Program-made: the position numbers and the translations under genes
Part shown: positions 1 to 6,308 of the stretch, piece after piece
Position numbering within the stretch: the first letter of the stretch is position 1
Layout: each line of letters begins with the position of its first letter
The notes under the pieces: generated by a model
What the model was told of the DNA's origin: nothing
Databases searched by the model: none
The model's input: only the letters and a program-made list of their open reading frames with translations
NCBI GenBank assembly: GCA_938003725.1
Contig: CALKXX010000218.1
Span: forward strand, 1-6,316
Reading direction: 5' to 3'
DNA: 6,316 nucleotides
Source: an uncultured Sphingomonadaceae bacterium
Lineage (GTDB): Bacteria; Pseudomonadota; Alphaproteobacteria; Sphingomonadales; Sphingomonadaceae

Positions 1-735
1 ATCACATGGAGCGCCGTCAACAGTGCTACCAATATCCGTGGTTGGGACAATGGCTGTTTCACCAACGCATTTGGTCAGACCAGCGCGAACGCGATTGTTG
101 TGGCCAAAAAGAACAGCCATATTGGTGGTGACGGTGGCTGGATCAGGCGCTGTAGCCTTTCGAGCACGTTGATCGGATTGGTGGTGGATGAAGATACAGC
201 GCGCGATACCGAGCGCGCGCATACCTCAGAATCCGCGTCCATCATCGCATTTTCAGACAATTTTCACGCCGTGCTGGAACCGGCAATTTCCGTAACCAAG
301 ACCAGCGTTACGTTTGCGGATGACCTAGGAGGTGATTTCGCCATCCCCGGCGCGACAGTAGAATATCTGATCACCGTACAAAATGGCGGAAACGCACCGC
401 CAAATTACGACAGCGTGATTATTACCGAAGCGTTGCCCAGTGAGTTGTCGCTGGTTATTTCCGATTTTGCTGGTCCGGGAAGCGGGCCCGTGCGCTTTGT
501 CGACGGAACCCCAGCTTCCGGATTATCTTATAATTTCAGCGGCCTTGGCAATGTTACAGATACGCTTGCATTTTCCACCGACGGGATAAATTTCAACTAT
601 ACACCGGTTGATAGCGGCGATGGCACCGACAATTTGGTAACCCATGTTCGGATTGCACCCATTGGTTATATGGCTCCCGATACAGGCGCAGGTGCAACCA
701 GCTTCACGTTGAGGCTGAGAGGTAAAATAGATTAG
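1..735 (+). CDS. C-terminal part of a DUF11-like surface/exported protein (5' end outside window)
   Basis: The reading frame is open from the first base of the window to a TAG stop at 733-735, giving 244 residues. The gene therefore starts upstream, and the internal GTG at 100 is not a real start. Residues about 1-92 (window numbering) contain a conserved-looking block, GGWIRRCSL followed by DEDTARDTERAHT and ASIIAFS, which looks like the end of a beta-rich domain that I cannot name. Residues about 94-241 resemble a DUF11/conserved-repeat beta-sandwich: an SVTKTSVTF opening, IPGATVEYLITVQN, an ITEALPSEL strand, then NLVTHVRIAP and a final SFTLRLR strand. Such domains occur in large, secreted or cell-surface proteins of Gram-negative bacteria, with roles often guessed as adhesion or matrix. 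I see no LPXTG, PEP-CTERM or membrane anchor at the C-terminus. No catalytic residues are evident. The domain class is fairly secure; the function is unknown. Confidence 0.8.
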   Translation: MTWSAVNSATNIRGWDNGCFTNAFGQTSANAIVVAKKNSHIGGDGGWIRRCSLSSTLIGLVVDEDTARDTERAHTSESASIIAFSDNFHAVLEPAISVTKTSVTFADDLGGDFAIPGATVEYLITVQNGGNAPPNYDSVIITEALPSELSLVISDFAGPGSGPVRFVDGTPASGLSYNFSGLGNVTDTLAFSTDGINFNYTPVDSGDGTDNLVTHVRIAPIGYMAPDTGAGATSFTLRLRGKID

Positions 736-797
736 ATCTCTGGTGGCTTTTTTCTTGCACGAAATCGAAATCTCGTTCCCATAGATATTGTATCAAC

Positions 798-802
798 GGG
801 AA
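798..802 (+). promoter_or_regulatory. Ribosome binding site deciding the M14 gene start
   Basis: GGGAA lies six bases before the ATG at 809. This favours that ATG over the in-frame TTG at 788, which would add seven residues (LYQRETK-like) and has no purine-rich leader. Confidence 0.6.
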
Positions 803-808
803 ACGAAA

Positions 809-1861
809 ATGACGATCCGAAACAAGCGTGATCTATTTGAAATTGGCGGGACGTCGATCGCACCGGGGAAAACGGCTGATATCGCACTACCGATCAGCGA
901 TCTTTCCGCGGGCATGCAGGCCAATCTGGAAATTCGGGTCTTTCATGGGCGACGTGCCGGGCCGATCATTTTTGTCAGCGCGGCCATCCATGGTGATGAG
1001 ATTATCGGTACAGAGATTATCCGGCGTGTAATGAAGAAATTGAAACCGTCGCGCATGGCAGGCACGATTATTTTTGTGCCGGTCGTCAATATGTTCGGGT
1101 TTATTACGCATAGCCGGTATTTACCTGACCGCCGTGACCTGAACCGTTCGTTCCCCGGCACAGAACGCGGTTCACTGGCCTCGCAACTCGCCAATATGTT
1201 TTTCACCGAAGTGATCGAGCGCTGCACCTTTGGGATTGATATCCACAGCGCCGCGCTTCATCGTTATAACTTGCCCCAAATCAGGATCGCTTCGGGAAAC
1301 TCAAACCTGAAAGAACTGGCTCTGGAGTTTGGTGCGCCGGTCGTCATTGAAGCACCGCTCCGCCCCGGATCACTTAGAGCTGTTGCCAAAGAGGCTGGCG
1401 TGGAAATGCTGCTCATGGAAGCGGGTGAAGCGCTGCGGTTCGATGAGTTTTCGGTACTGACCGGGGTAAACGGCATATTGCGGGTGCTAAAGAAGCTCGA
1501 CATGATAGAGACCAAACGTCTTGGCAAAAAAGCCGCGCCCTCAGCCCAGACCACAAAGACCAGCTGGCTGCGTTCAACCAAAGGCGGGACATGCCGGTTG
1601 ACCGCACCTTCGGGAACCAAAGTCCATGAAGGTGATATCGTTGCAATCGTCAGTGACATATTTGGTGACGAAGAGGAGGAAGTTCACGCCCCTTTTGACG
1701 GTATCGTGATCGGCCATAGCAATCTGCCAGTGGCCAATCAGGGCGATGCCTTACTACATATCGCGCAGGTGAAACAGTTTGATGGTGTGGATGAGCGGGT
1801 TGAGCAGATTGAGGATGCGCTCTTCAATGAACCGCTACTGGATGAAGACGAAGTGATTTAG
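809..1861 (+). CDS. Succinylglutamate desuccinylase/aspartoacylase family (M14-like) zinc hydrolase
   Basis: This 350-residue protein belongs to the AstE/aspartoacylase branch of the M14 metallocarboxypeptidase fold, which hydrolyses amide bonds of N-acyl amino acids or C-terminal residues. The visible zinc site is HGDE (H61, E64) plus H146 in GIDIHSA. DRRDLNRSFPG around 107-117 carries the substrate-binding N112-R113 pair. E204 in LLMEAGE is the likely catalytic glutamate. Residues about 260-320 form a second domain resembling a biotinyl/lipoyl-type barrel (APSGTKVHEGDIV and HAPFDGIVIG), as in many family members. The tail is acidic (LLDEDEVI). No signal peptide is visible, so it is probably cytoplasmic. 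Relatives of this subgroup are often encoded next to rimK and a retropepsin-like protease. Here that pair lies on the opposite strand, with one gene between. The true substrate is unknown; removal of glutamate or acyl-glutamate tags is an inference. The 73-base gap after the DUF11 gene shows no convincing promoter or terminator. Confidence 0.9.
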   Translation: MTIRNKRDLFEIGGTSIAPGKTADIALPISDLSAGMQANLEIRVFHGRRAGPIIFVSAAIHGDEIIGTEIIRRVMKKLKPSRMAGTIIFVPVVNMFGFITHSRYLPDRRDLNRSFPGTERGSLASQLANMFFTEVIERCTFGIDIHSAALHRYNLPQIRIASGNSNLKELALEFGAPVVIEAPLRPGSLRAVAKEAGVEMLLMEAGEALRFDEFSVLTGVNGILRVLKKLDMIETKRLGKKAAPSAQTTKTSWLRSTKGGTCRLTAPSGTKVHEGDIVAIVSDIFGDEEEEVHAPFDGIVIGHSNLPVANQGDALLHIAQVKQFDGVDERVEQIEDALFNEPLLDEDEVI

Positions 1862-2762
1862 GGATTGCGATCTCACCAAATCGGATGACTAATTCGGAAA
1901 TCTCTCGAACGCCTTTTCCAAAGTCAGTCGCGTTACGGTTGTCGTTGATTTTTTGGTCTCTATTCCTTCTCCCGGCCGTGTGATCCGAATTTCGGAACGT
2001 TCTGTTTTTTTTGGTTATGGTACCGGAATCGTCAATGTCGAACTCGATCGTGATTGACCCTGCATATCCAGTTTTCGATGCATCTTCTTCGGCTTGTTGA
2101 CGTGGAAGTTCATTGCCAAGCATCTGGGCTAGTATGAGGGCCTGCTCAATTTCACCATCGCGCACTTTGCCCGCATCGACTGAAAGAACCACGGAAAAAC
2201 CCTTGCGGGGAGCAGGCAATAGCTTCAGAATCCCCGGCACCGCACTCAAGGCATGTGAATATTCTGCCCCGGCAACCATGCTTGAAATACGCAAATCGAA
2301 TGGTTCGATCTGGCCAAGTGTTGACTGCGGATCGCAATCAAACTTGAAGGGAAATCCGCCACCATGGATCCACAATCCACAGACCTCACGTGGAAATTTC
2401 CGTTTTTTCAGCCATTGATCAATCCGCTTCTCGATGACATCGGTACCGAGCAATTCCAGTGATCCGTCGGAGCGCTCAAAGACTTGCGCCGGAAAATACC
2501 AGAAGCCGGATTTTGTCTTGCCCTCTTTGTCCCGTCGCAGATCATATTTGAGGATGGTTCCGTCAGGTGTTTTTTTGACCACGGTTTCAATCAAAGACTG
2601 TCTGCCGTTTGAAGAACCAATTGAATTTCCGTCTGAATCCGTTGAAGAGTTTTCATATTCGAGCAATAGGAACGTTGTTACTTCATTGATGGATTGGCAA
2701 TGCCCGGCGGATGAAAAAACCGCGGCCATCAGAAGCCCGACAACCAATACTGCCTTCTTCAC
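1824..2762 (-). CDS. Unrecognised exported protein, translationally coupled to rimK; probable 3' frameshift
   Basis: I do not recognise this family. As sequenced it encodes 312 residues from a GTG start that overlaps the rimK stop (GTGA), with GGGG six bases upstream as a ribosome binding site. Residues 1-19 are a typical Sec signal peptide (MKK, hydrophobic core, SSA before the likely cut), so the mature protein is probably periplasmic or secreted. The mature part mixes beta-like and charged segments: VVKKTPDGTILKYDL, then GFWYFPAQVFE, then CGLWIHGGGFPFKFDC with C128 and C143 able to form a disulfide, then GSITIEFDIDDSGTIT. No catalytic motif is clear. From codon 253, just after an A8 tract, the frame turns Arg/Asn-rich with four AGA/AGG codons and runs 38 bases into the convergent M14 gene. 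With one A fewer, the protein would end at 1889 (290 residues) with a regular strand-like tail. The true 3' end may therefore be 1889, not 1824. Its operon position suggests a link to the RimK system, but no function can be assigned. Confidence 0.75.
   Translation of the reverse strand: MKKAVLVVGLLMAAVFSSAGHCQSINEVTTFLLLEYENSSTDSDGNSIGSSNGRQSLIETVVKKTPDGTILKYDLRRDKEGKTKSGFWYFPAQVFERSDGSLELLGTDVIEKRIDQWLKKRKFPREVCGLWIHGGGFPFKFDCDPQSTLGQIEPFDLRISSMVAGAEYSHALSAVPGILKLLPAPRKGFSVVLSVDAGKVRDGEIEQALILAQMLGNELPRQQAEEDASKTGYAGSITIEFDIDDSGTITKKNRTFRNSDHTAGRRNRDQKINDNRNATDFGKGVREISELVIRFGEIAIPKSLRLHPVAVH
2005..2012 (-). other. A8 homopolymer (T8 on + strand), probable frameshift or slippage point
   Basis: Eight consecutive T on the + strand encode codons 251-253 (Lys-Lys-Asn) of the exported protein. 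With seven, the frame would read Lys-Lys-Thr and then TERSEIRITRPGEG, staying open for about 38 codons to a TAG at 1889-1891. The same gene has an A7 tract at 2570-2576 read as Lys-Lys-Thr, the same local coding as proposed here. Confidence 0.6.
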
Positions 2763-3664
2763 CCCTTACCCCGAGTCTTCGTTTTTCCGGGTTTCGCGTT
2801 TTTCTCTACAAACTCGATGATCTGCCCCGCGACATCTTTACCGGTGGCGCCTTCGATTCCTTCCAACCCAGGCGAGCTATTCACTTCCATAATCACCGGG
2901 CCATGATTGGATCGGAGCATATCGACGCCGCAGACGTTAAGGCCCATATGCTTGGCTGCACGGACGGCGGTTGAGCGTTCTTCGGGGGTGATTTTGACAA
3001 TCTCTGCGCTGCCGCCCCGGTGGAGGTTAGAGCGGAAATCATCCGCCGCGCCGGTGCGCTTCATCGCGGCAACCACCTTGCCGCCAATGACCAAAGCGCG
3101 AATGTCGGTGCCGCCCGCTTCCTTGATAAATTCCTGTACCAGAATATTCACATTTGCGCCGCGAAATGCCTCAATCACCGACTTCGCGCTCGACATGGTT
3201 TCGGCCAGAACCACACCGATCCCTTGCGTTCCTTCGAGCAGCTTGATGACAACCGGTGGGCCATTGACCGCTTTGATTATCTCCTCAGCTTGCTTCGGGT
3301 CATTGGCATAGGCCGTCAGCGGTAAACCCAATCCATATTTTGAGAAAATCTGCATAGAGCGCAGCTTGTCGCGACTACGGCCAATGGCGACACTTTCATT
3401 TAGGGACCAAACACCGGCCATTTCGAATTGCCGCAATACAGCGAGGCCATAGTTGGTAATTGACGCACCAACACGCGGGATAATCGCATCATAACCCGCT
3501 AGCGTCTCACCATTATATTTGACGGTTGGCCGGTGGCTGGCAATATTGACGGTGCATCTCGTCGTGTTCAAAATATCCAGCGTGTGGCCCCGTTTCTCTG
3601 CTGCTTCGACCAAGCGTTTGTGAGAGTAAAGGTTAGCATTTCGGGCAAGCATTGCGATTTTCAT
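2759..3664 (-). CDS. rimK: RimK: ATP-grasp ribosomal protein S6--L-glutamate ligase
   Basis: RimK is an ATP-grasp enzyme that ligates L-glutamate to the C-terminus of ribosomal protein S6. The E. coli enzyme can also make short poly-alpha-glutamate. At 301 residues it matches the E. coli length (300), and long stretches are near-identical to what I recall of that protein: LRQFEMAG, LNESVAIGRSRDKLRSMQ, VIKLLEGTQGIGVVLAE, DFRSNLHRGG and VNSSPGLEGIEG. ATP-grasp features are visible: K100 and K141 for ATP phosphates, the GTQGIG loop (145-150), E178 in VQEFI for adenine binding, and Mg ligands D248, E260 and N262. There is no signal peptide, so it is cytoplasmic. The ATG overlaps the upstream protease stop (ATGA) and is preceded by GGAAGAGG seven bases away. 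The TGA stop overlaps the next gene's GTG start. The C-terminus ends in a basic stretch (KPGKTKTRGKG). Whether S6 is the substrate here is inferred from homology. Confidence 0.95.
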   Translation of the reverse strand: MKIAMLARNANLYSHKRLVEAAEKRGHTLDILNTTRCTVNIASHRPTVKYNGETLAGYDAIIPRVGASITNYGLAVLRQFEMAGVWSLNESVAIGRSRDKLRSMQIFSKYGLGLPLTAYANDPKQAEEIIKAVNGPPVVIKLLEGTQGIGVVLAETMSSAKSVIEAFRGANVNILVQEFIKEAGGTDIRALVIGGKVVAAMKRTGAADDFRSNLHRGGSAEIVKITPEERSTAVRAAKHMGLNVCGVDMLRSNHGPVIMEVNSSPGLEGIEGATGKDVAGQIIEFVEKNAKPGKTKTRGKG

Positions 3665-4161
3665 TTTTTATCCTCTTCCAGCAACTTCTTGGGTTGTCCC
3701 AACATCCAGCGCTTACCGCTATTGATTAGAAAACCGCGCTTCAATGCTCGGCGACCGACCAGCATCGGGAACGCCATAGACTGCCTGTTTGCAAAGGTAA
3801 TGTGACCAGTCCAAGTCAGCGGACCGAGCGAGATAGTGGTTTCTATTACATATCTTTCCTGTACTTTGCCATTGGAACTTTTCACCGGGCGATGATCATA
3901 AACCTTTGTCTCGATGCGCTTTGCGGCATGTTCAGGAGATTTGGGAACCGTGAAGGCAACCCATTCCTCGCCCTCCCTTTCAAAAACCTTTATGCGCACG
4001 GCATGAAGCGATGAAGTTCGGGCACCGCTGTCTATTTTGGCGTGCAGAGCTGTGAGGCCAAAATCAGGTAAGTCGACCAGCTCGCACCAGCCGATCTCGC
4101 AAGGCTCTTCTAGCCTGCGGCGCAGTTTACTCACTTTGGATGGTCGTTGTTTGGCCGTCAT
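3661..4161 (-). CDS. rimB: RimK-linked retropepsin-like protease ('ATP-dependent zinc protease' family, RimB-like)
   Basis: This is a 166-residue member of the family annotated as ATP-dependent zinc protease (Zn_protease), which has a retropepsin-like fold. The active-site-type motif is AKIDSGARTSSLHA, with D44-S-G as the aspartyl-protease triad. Other family blocks are RPVKSSNGKVQERYVIE (92-107) and the flap-like NRQSMAFPMLVGRRAL (125-140). Pseudomonas calls the rimK-linked protease gene rimB; I use the symbol by that analogy. Its function is not well established, but processing of, or regulation around, RimK-modified protein is likely. It is cytoplasmic, with no signal peptide. Its TGA overlaps the rimK ATG by four bases, so the two are translationally coupled. 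The start is uncertain: ATG at 4161 gives the usual family length, and a TTG at 4188 would add nine residues. Neither has a good ribosome binding site, which fits initiation by readthrough or an unseen leader signal. Confidence 0.88.
   Translation of the reverse strand: MTAKQRPSKVSKLRRRLEEPCEIGWCELVDLPDFGLTALHAKIDSGARTSSLHAVRIKVFEREGEEWVAFTVPKSPEHAAKRIETKVYDHRPVKSSNGKVQERYVIETTISLGPLTWTGHITFANRQSMAFPMLVGRRALKRGFLINSGKRWMLGQPKKLLEEDKK
3672..3679 (-). promoter_or_regulatory. Shine-Dalgarno for rimK inside the protease gene end
   Basis: On the - strand this reads GGAAGAGG, seven bases before the rimK ATG. It lies within the last codons of the protease gene, so rimK can be initiated both independently and by coupling through the ATGA overlap. 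Confidence 0.7.
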
Positions 4162-4172
4162 CACGCGTAGCT

Positions 4173-4208
4173 GCGCGATAACGGCCAATTGTTCAATGAA
4201 ATTCGCGC
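4173..4208 (-). repeat. Inverted repeat in the gdhA-protease gap
   Basis: GCGCGA (4173-4178) and TCGCGC (4203-4208) are perfect 6-base inverted arms around a 24-base loop. They fill most of the 54-base gap between the gdhA stop and the protease ATG. No T-tract follows, so it is not a standard terminator. It could be a weak RNA structure or processing site, or chance. Confidence 0.25.
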
Positions 4209-4215
4209 TTACAGT

Positions 4216-5571
4216 CTAGACGACTCCATAAGCGAGCATCGCATCGGCCACTTTCTTGAAGCCGGCGATGTTCGCGCCTTTCACATAATCGACATAGCCA
4301 TCTCCCTGGTCGCCATATTCGACGCATTTATCATGGATACCTTCCATCAATTCGGTGAGCATGGCCCCAAGCCGTTCGTGGTTCCAACTGATCCGTTCCG
4401 CATTCTGGCTCATTTCAAGACCGGAGACTGCGACACCCCCGGCATTGGCCGCTTTACCCGGGCCATACATGATCTTGGCATCGTGGAATATATGCACGCC
4501 TTCCAGGGTCGTTGGCATATTCGCGCCTTCCGATACCGCCATCACCCCATTATCAACCAACATCTTGGCTTCGCTTTCGTCGAGCTCATTTTGTGTTGCA
4601 CAAGGCAAGGCTAGATCACAAGAAACGCTCCACGGGCGTTTGCCTTCATGAAAACTTGCGCCCTTAAACTCATCGACATATTCACTGATCCGGCCACGCT
4701 TCACGTTTTTCAGATTCTTGATCCAGTCAATCTTCTCTTGGCTGATACCATCCGGGTCATGAATGAAACCGCCGCTGTCGGATAGGGTCAAAACCTTGCC
4801 GCCCTGCTTGGTAATTTGTTCGGCAGCGTGGGTTGCCACATTCCCGGATCCCGAGATTACGGCCGTCTTGCCTTCAATACTGTCTTTCTTGTGCTTCAGC
4901 ATATTTTCCATGAAATATACTGCGCCATAGCCGGTGGCTTCCGGACGCATTTGCGAACCGCCATATTCCATGCCTTTGCCGGTCAATACACCTTCCCAGC
5001 GATTGGTGATGCGTTTATATTGGCCAAACATATAGCCAATTTCGCGGCCACCCACGCCAATGTCGCCCGCCGGTACATCAGTATCGGGCCCAATATGCCG
5101 ATAAAGTTCCGTCATGAAGGATTGGCAGAAGCGCATAACTTCTGCATCCGATTTGCCCTTCGGATTAAAGTTAGAGCCGCCTTTGCCGCCGCCCATAGGT
5201 AGGCCCGTGAGCGAGTTTTTAAACGTCTGCTCGAACGCCAGAAACTTCAACACACTCTCGGTCACGCTGGGGTGGAAGCGGATTCCGCCCTTATAGGGGC
5301 CAATCGCATTGTTATTTTGTACACGCCAGCCACGTTGGACACGGACGTTGTGATTGTCATCTTCCCAGCATACCCGGAAACTTACGACACGATCGGGTTC
5401 CGCAATCCGGCGTAGGATCTGTGCGGAATGATATTCTTCTTTGTCTTCAATAAACTCGAAAACGTCCTGCGCGACTTCCTGCACTGCTTGCACGAACTCG
5501 GTTTGTCCCGGATTGCGTTTTCTGACGCCTGCTACAAATGTGTCTAAATCTACATGATCGGAAACGGCCAT
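4216..5571 (-). CDS. gdhA: NADP-type glutamate dehydrogenase (hexameric, family I)
   Basis: The enzyme catalyses reductive amination of 2-oxoglutarate with ammonium and NADPH to give L-glutamate, and acts in cytoplasmic nitrogen assimilation. The 451 residues fit the roughly 450-residue bacterial hexameric class, and the protein appears intact. The N-terminal substrate domain holds GPYKGGIRFH (substrate lysine K94), KNSLTGLPMGGGKGG (catalytic lysine K130) and DVPAGDIGVGGREIGYMFGQYK (catalytic-type Asp in PAGDIG). The Rossmann domain begins near 235 with VISGSGNVATHAAEQI, and LTLSDSGG follows the second strand, as in NADP-preferring enzymes. GGVAVSGLEMSQN (378-390) is the conserved C-terminal signature. 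The ATG has a strong ribosome binding site. The downstream protease/rimK operon lies 54 bases away on the same strand with no clear terminator, so partial co-transcription is plausible. Cofactor choice is inferred from family resemblance. Confidence 0.96.
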   Translation of the reverse strand: MAVSDHVDLDTFVAGVRKRNPGQTEFVQAVQEVAQDVFEFIEDKEEYHSAQILRRIAEPDRVVSFRVCWEDDNHNVRVQRGWRVQNNNAIGPYKGGIRFHPSVTESVLKFLAFEQTFKNSLTGLPMGGGKGGSNFNPKGKSDAEVMRFCQSFMTELYRHIGPDTDVPAGDIGVGGREIGYMFGQYKRITNRWEGVLTGKGMEYGGSQMRPEATGYGAVYFMENMLKHKKDSIEGKTAVISGSGNVATHAAEQITKQGGKVLTLSDSGGFIHDPDGISQEKIDWIKNLKNVKRGRISEYVDEFKGASFHEGKRPWSVSCDLALPCATQNELDESEAKMLVDNGVMAVSEGANMPTTLEGVHIFHDAKIMYGPGKAANAGGVAVSGLEMSQNAERISWNHERLGAMLTELMEGIHDKCVEYGDQGDGYVDYVKGANIAGFKKVADAMLAYGVV

Positions 5572-5578
5572 CGTCTCA

Positions 5579-5585
5579 CCCCCTT
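5579..5585 (-). promoter_or_regulatory. Strong Shine-Dalgarno of gdhA
   Basis: On the - strand this reads AAGGGGG, seven bases before the gdhA ATG, and supports the start at 5571. Confidence 0.7.
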
Positions 5586-5705
5586 TTTAAAGTGAATATG
5601 TTTGCGCCCGATTGCTGACCTCGATGCCCTCGAATCGTGATCACCTATGACGGTAGTGTAGGACTATAAGGGGGGCCCGGTAAAGCTTTGAAATTCTGAC
5701 CGATC
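5586..5705 (-). promoter_or_regulatory. Leader region of gdhA, promoter not resolved
   Basis: The intergenic stretch between the SRPBCC stop and gdhA is the only sizeable non-coding gap in the - strand series and is the likely place for a gdhA promoter. A loose match, TTCAAA then 18 bases then TATAGT (- strand, around 5665-5695), is the best sigma-70-like candidate. It is weak. I see no clear terminator hairpin with a T-run for the SRPBCC gene. Confidence 0.3.
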
Positions 5706-6308
5706 TTACTCGTCCTCGGCCTCTATCTCTGCCTCTACCTCTGGCTCCTGCTTAAGCTCCTCTTCCTCAGCAAACAAAGCGCTTAGCCGGGTCAGTTGTT
5801 CCCCAATGACACCGTCCACTGCCGGGGAAATCTCGTCGACCGAGAATTCCATATATCCGCCCACTTTATAGACAAATCTTATGCCCGTGCGTTCACCGGC
5901 GGATTGCAATTGTATCGTCAATATTCCGGTCAATGCTTCACCTTGCAATGGGCCGAGTCCACCTGACATCCTCAGCACTTCATCCTTCTGCACCATGATT
6001 ACACGCATATGCTGAACACTACCGGTAGCAGTGCGGATATTCTCTTCAGGGTCTGCCTTTATCAATTCGCAGAAACAACCACCCGCCTGGGCCACCAAAT
6101 AGAAATTCTCCGCATTCCCCGACCAACTATGCTCGCCATTCCACCATTTCGACGGTTGCACCAGCGTATTCCAGACATCTTCTACCGGTGCCTGGACGAC
6201 AGTTTCATGCCTTATCGTAAAGCCGTTATCAGCAGTATTGGTGATCTCTGCTTGAGCTATTCCAGTACCGAACAAAAGCGCAAGGCTTGCTATGATGAAA
6301 CGCTTCAT
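5706..6308 (-). CDS. Secreted SRPBCC (START/AHSA1-like) domain protein with glutamate-rich C-terminal tail
   Basis: This 200-residue protein has a clear Sec signal peptide (MKRF, hydrophobic core, AQA before the cut at 20/21). Residues about 30-178 form an SRPBCC helix-grip domain of the AHSA1/polyketide-cyclase type. It opens with FTIRHETVVQAPVEDVWNTL, followed by PSKWW, HSWSG and AGGCFCE (C78 and C80), and ends with the long C-terminal helix VIGEQLTRLSALF. These domains bind hydrophobic ligands in a deep pocket; no ligand can be named here. Residues 181-200 are almost entirely acidic, with Glu dominating and Pro, Val, Ala and Ile between (DNA at 5706-5765 is an imperfect CTC/GCCTCT-type repeat). 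The ATG is at 6306-6308. Only eight bases upstream are visible and they contain no ribosome binding site, so it lies outside the window or the start is slightly different. It is probably a separate transcription unit from gdhA, given the 134-base gap. Confidence 0.85.
   Translation of the reverse strand: MKRFIIASLALLFGTGIAQAEITNTADNGFTIRHETVVQAPVEDVWNTLVQPSKWWNGEHSWSGNAENFYLVAQAGGCFCELIKADPEENIRTATGSVQHMRVIMVQKDEVLRMSGGLGPLQGEALTGILTIQLQSAGERTGIRFVYKVGGYMEFSVDEISPAVDGVIGEQLTRLSALFAEEEELKQEPEVEAEIEAEDE

Noticed and set aside
100..735. GTG at 100 as the start of a complete 211-residue gene
   Set aside because: The frame is open back to base 1 with protein-like sequence continuous with the downstream domain, so the gene is truncated by the window edge.
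755..787. TTGCAC / TAGATA as a sigma-70 promoter for the M14 gene
   Set aside because: The spacer is about 21 bases, too long for a normal promoter, and the -10 is poor.
788..808. TTG start for the M14 gene
   Set aside because: The ATG at 809 has a GGGAA ribosome binding site at good spacing; the TTG has none, and the extra residues are not family-like.
1264..1659. 131-residue - strand open frame inside the M14 gene
   Set aside because: It is antisense to conserved M14-family coding sequence with no ribosome binding site or domain; a shadow frame.
2005..2012. Programmed -1 frameshift at A-AAA-AAC in the A8 tract
   Set aside because: A -1 shift leads to a stop after about 17 codons of unconvincing sequence, and no downstream stem is evident. 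The protein-like alternative is the other frame.
4189..4614. 141-residue + strand open frame antisense to the gdhA 3' end
   Set aside because: It lies wholly opposite the strongly conserved gdhA coding sequence and shows no recognisable domain; it is a typical shadow frame. The same applies to + strand frames at 4816-5202, 2434-2820 and 2907-3311.
5637..5644. Palindrome GTGATCAC upstream of gdhA as an operator
   Set aside because: An 8-base perfect palindrome is expected by chance at this scale, and no second copy or flanking symmetry is visible.
5670..5680. G6CCCGG run as a terminator for the SRPBCC gene
   Set aside because: The self-complementary part is only GGGCCC, with no loop and no T-tract.
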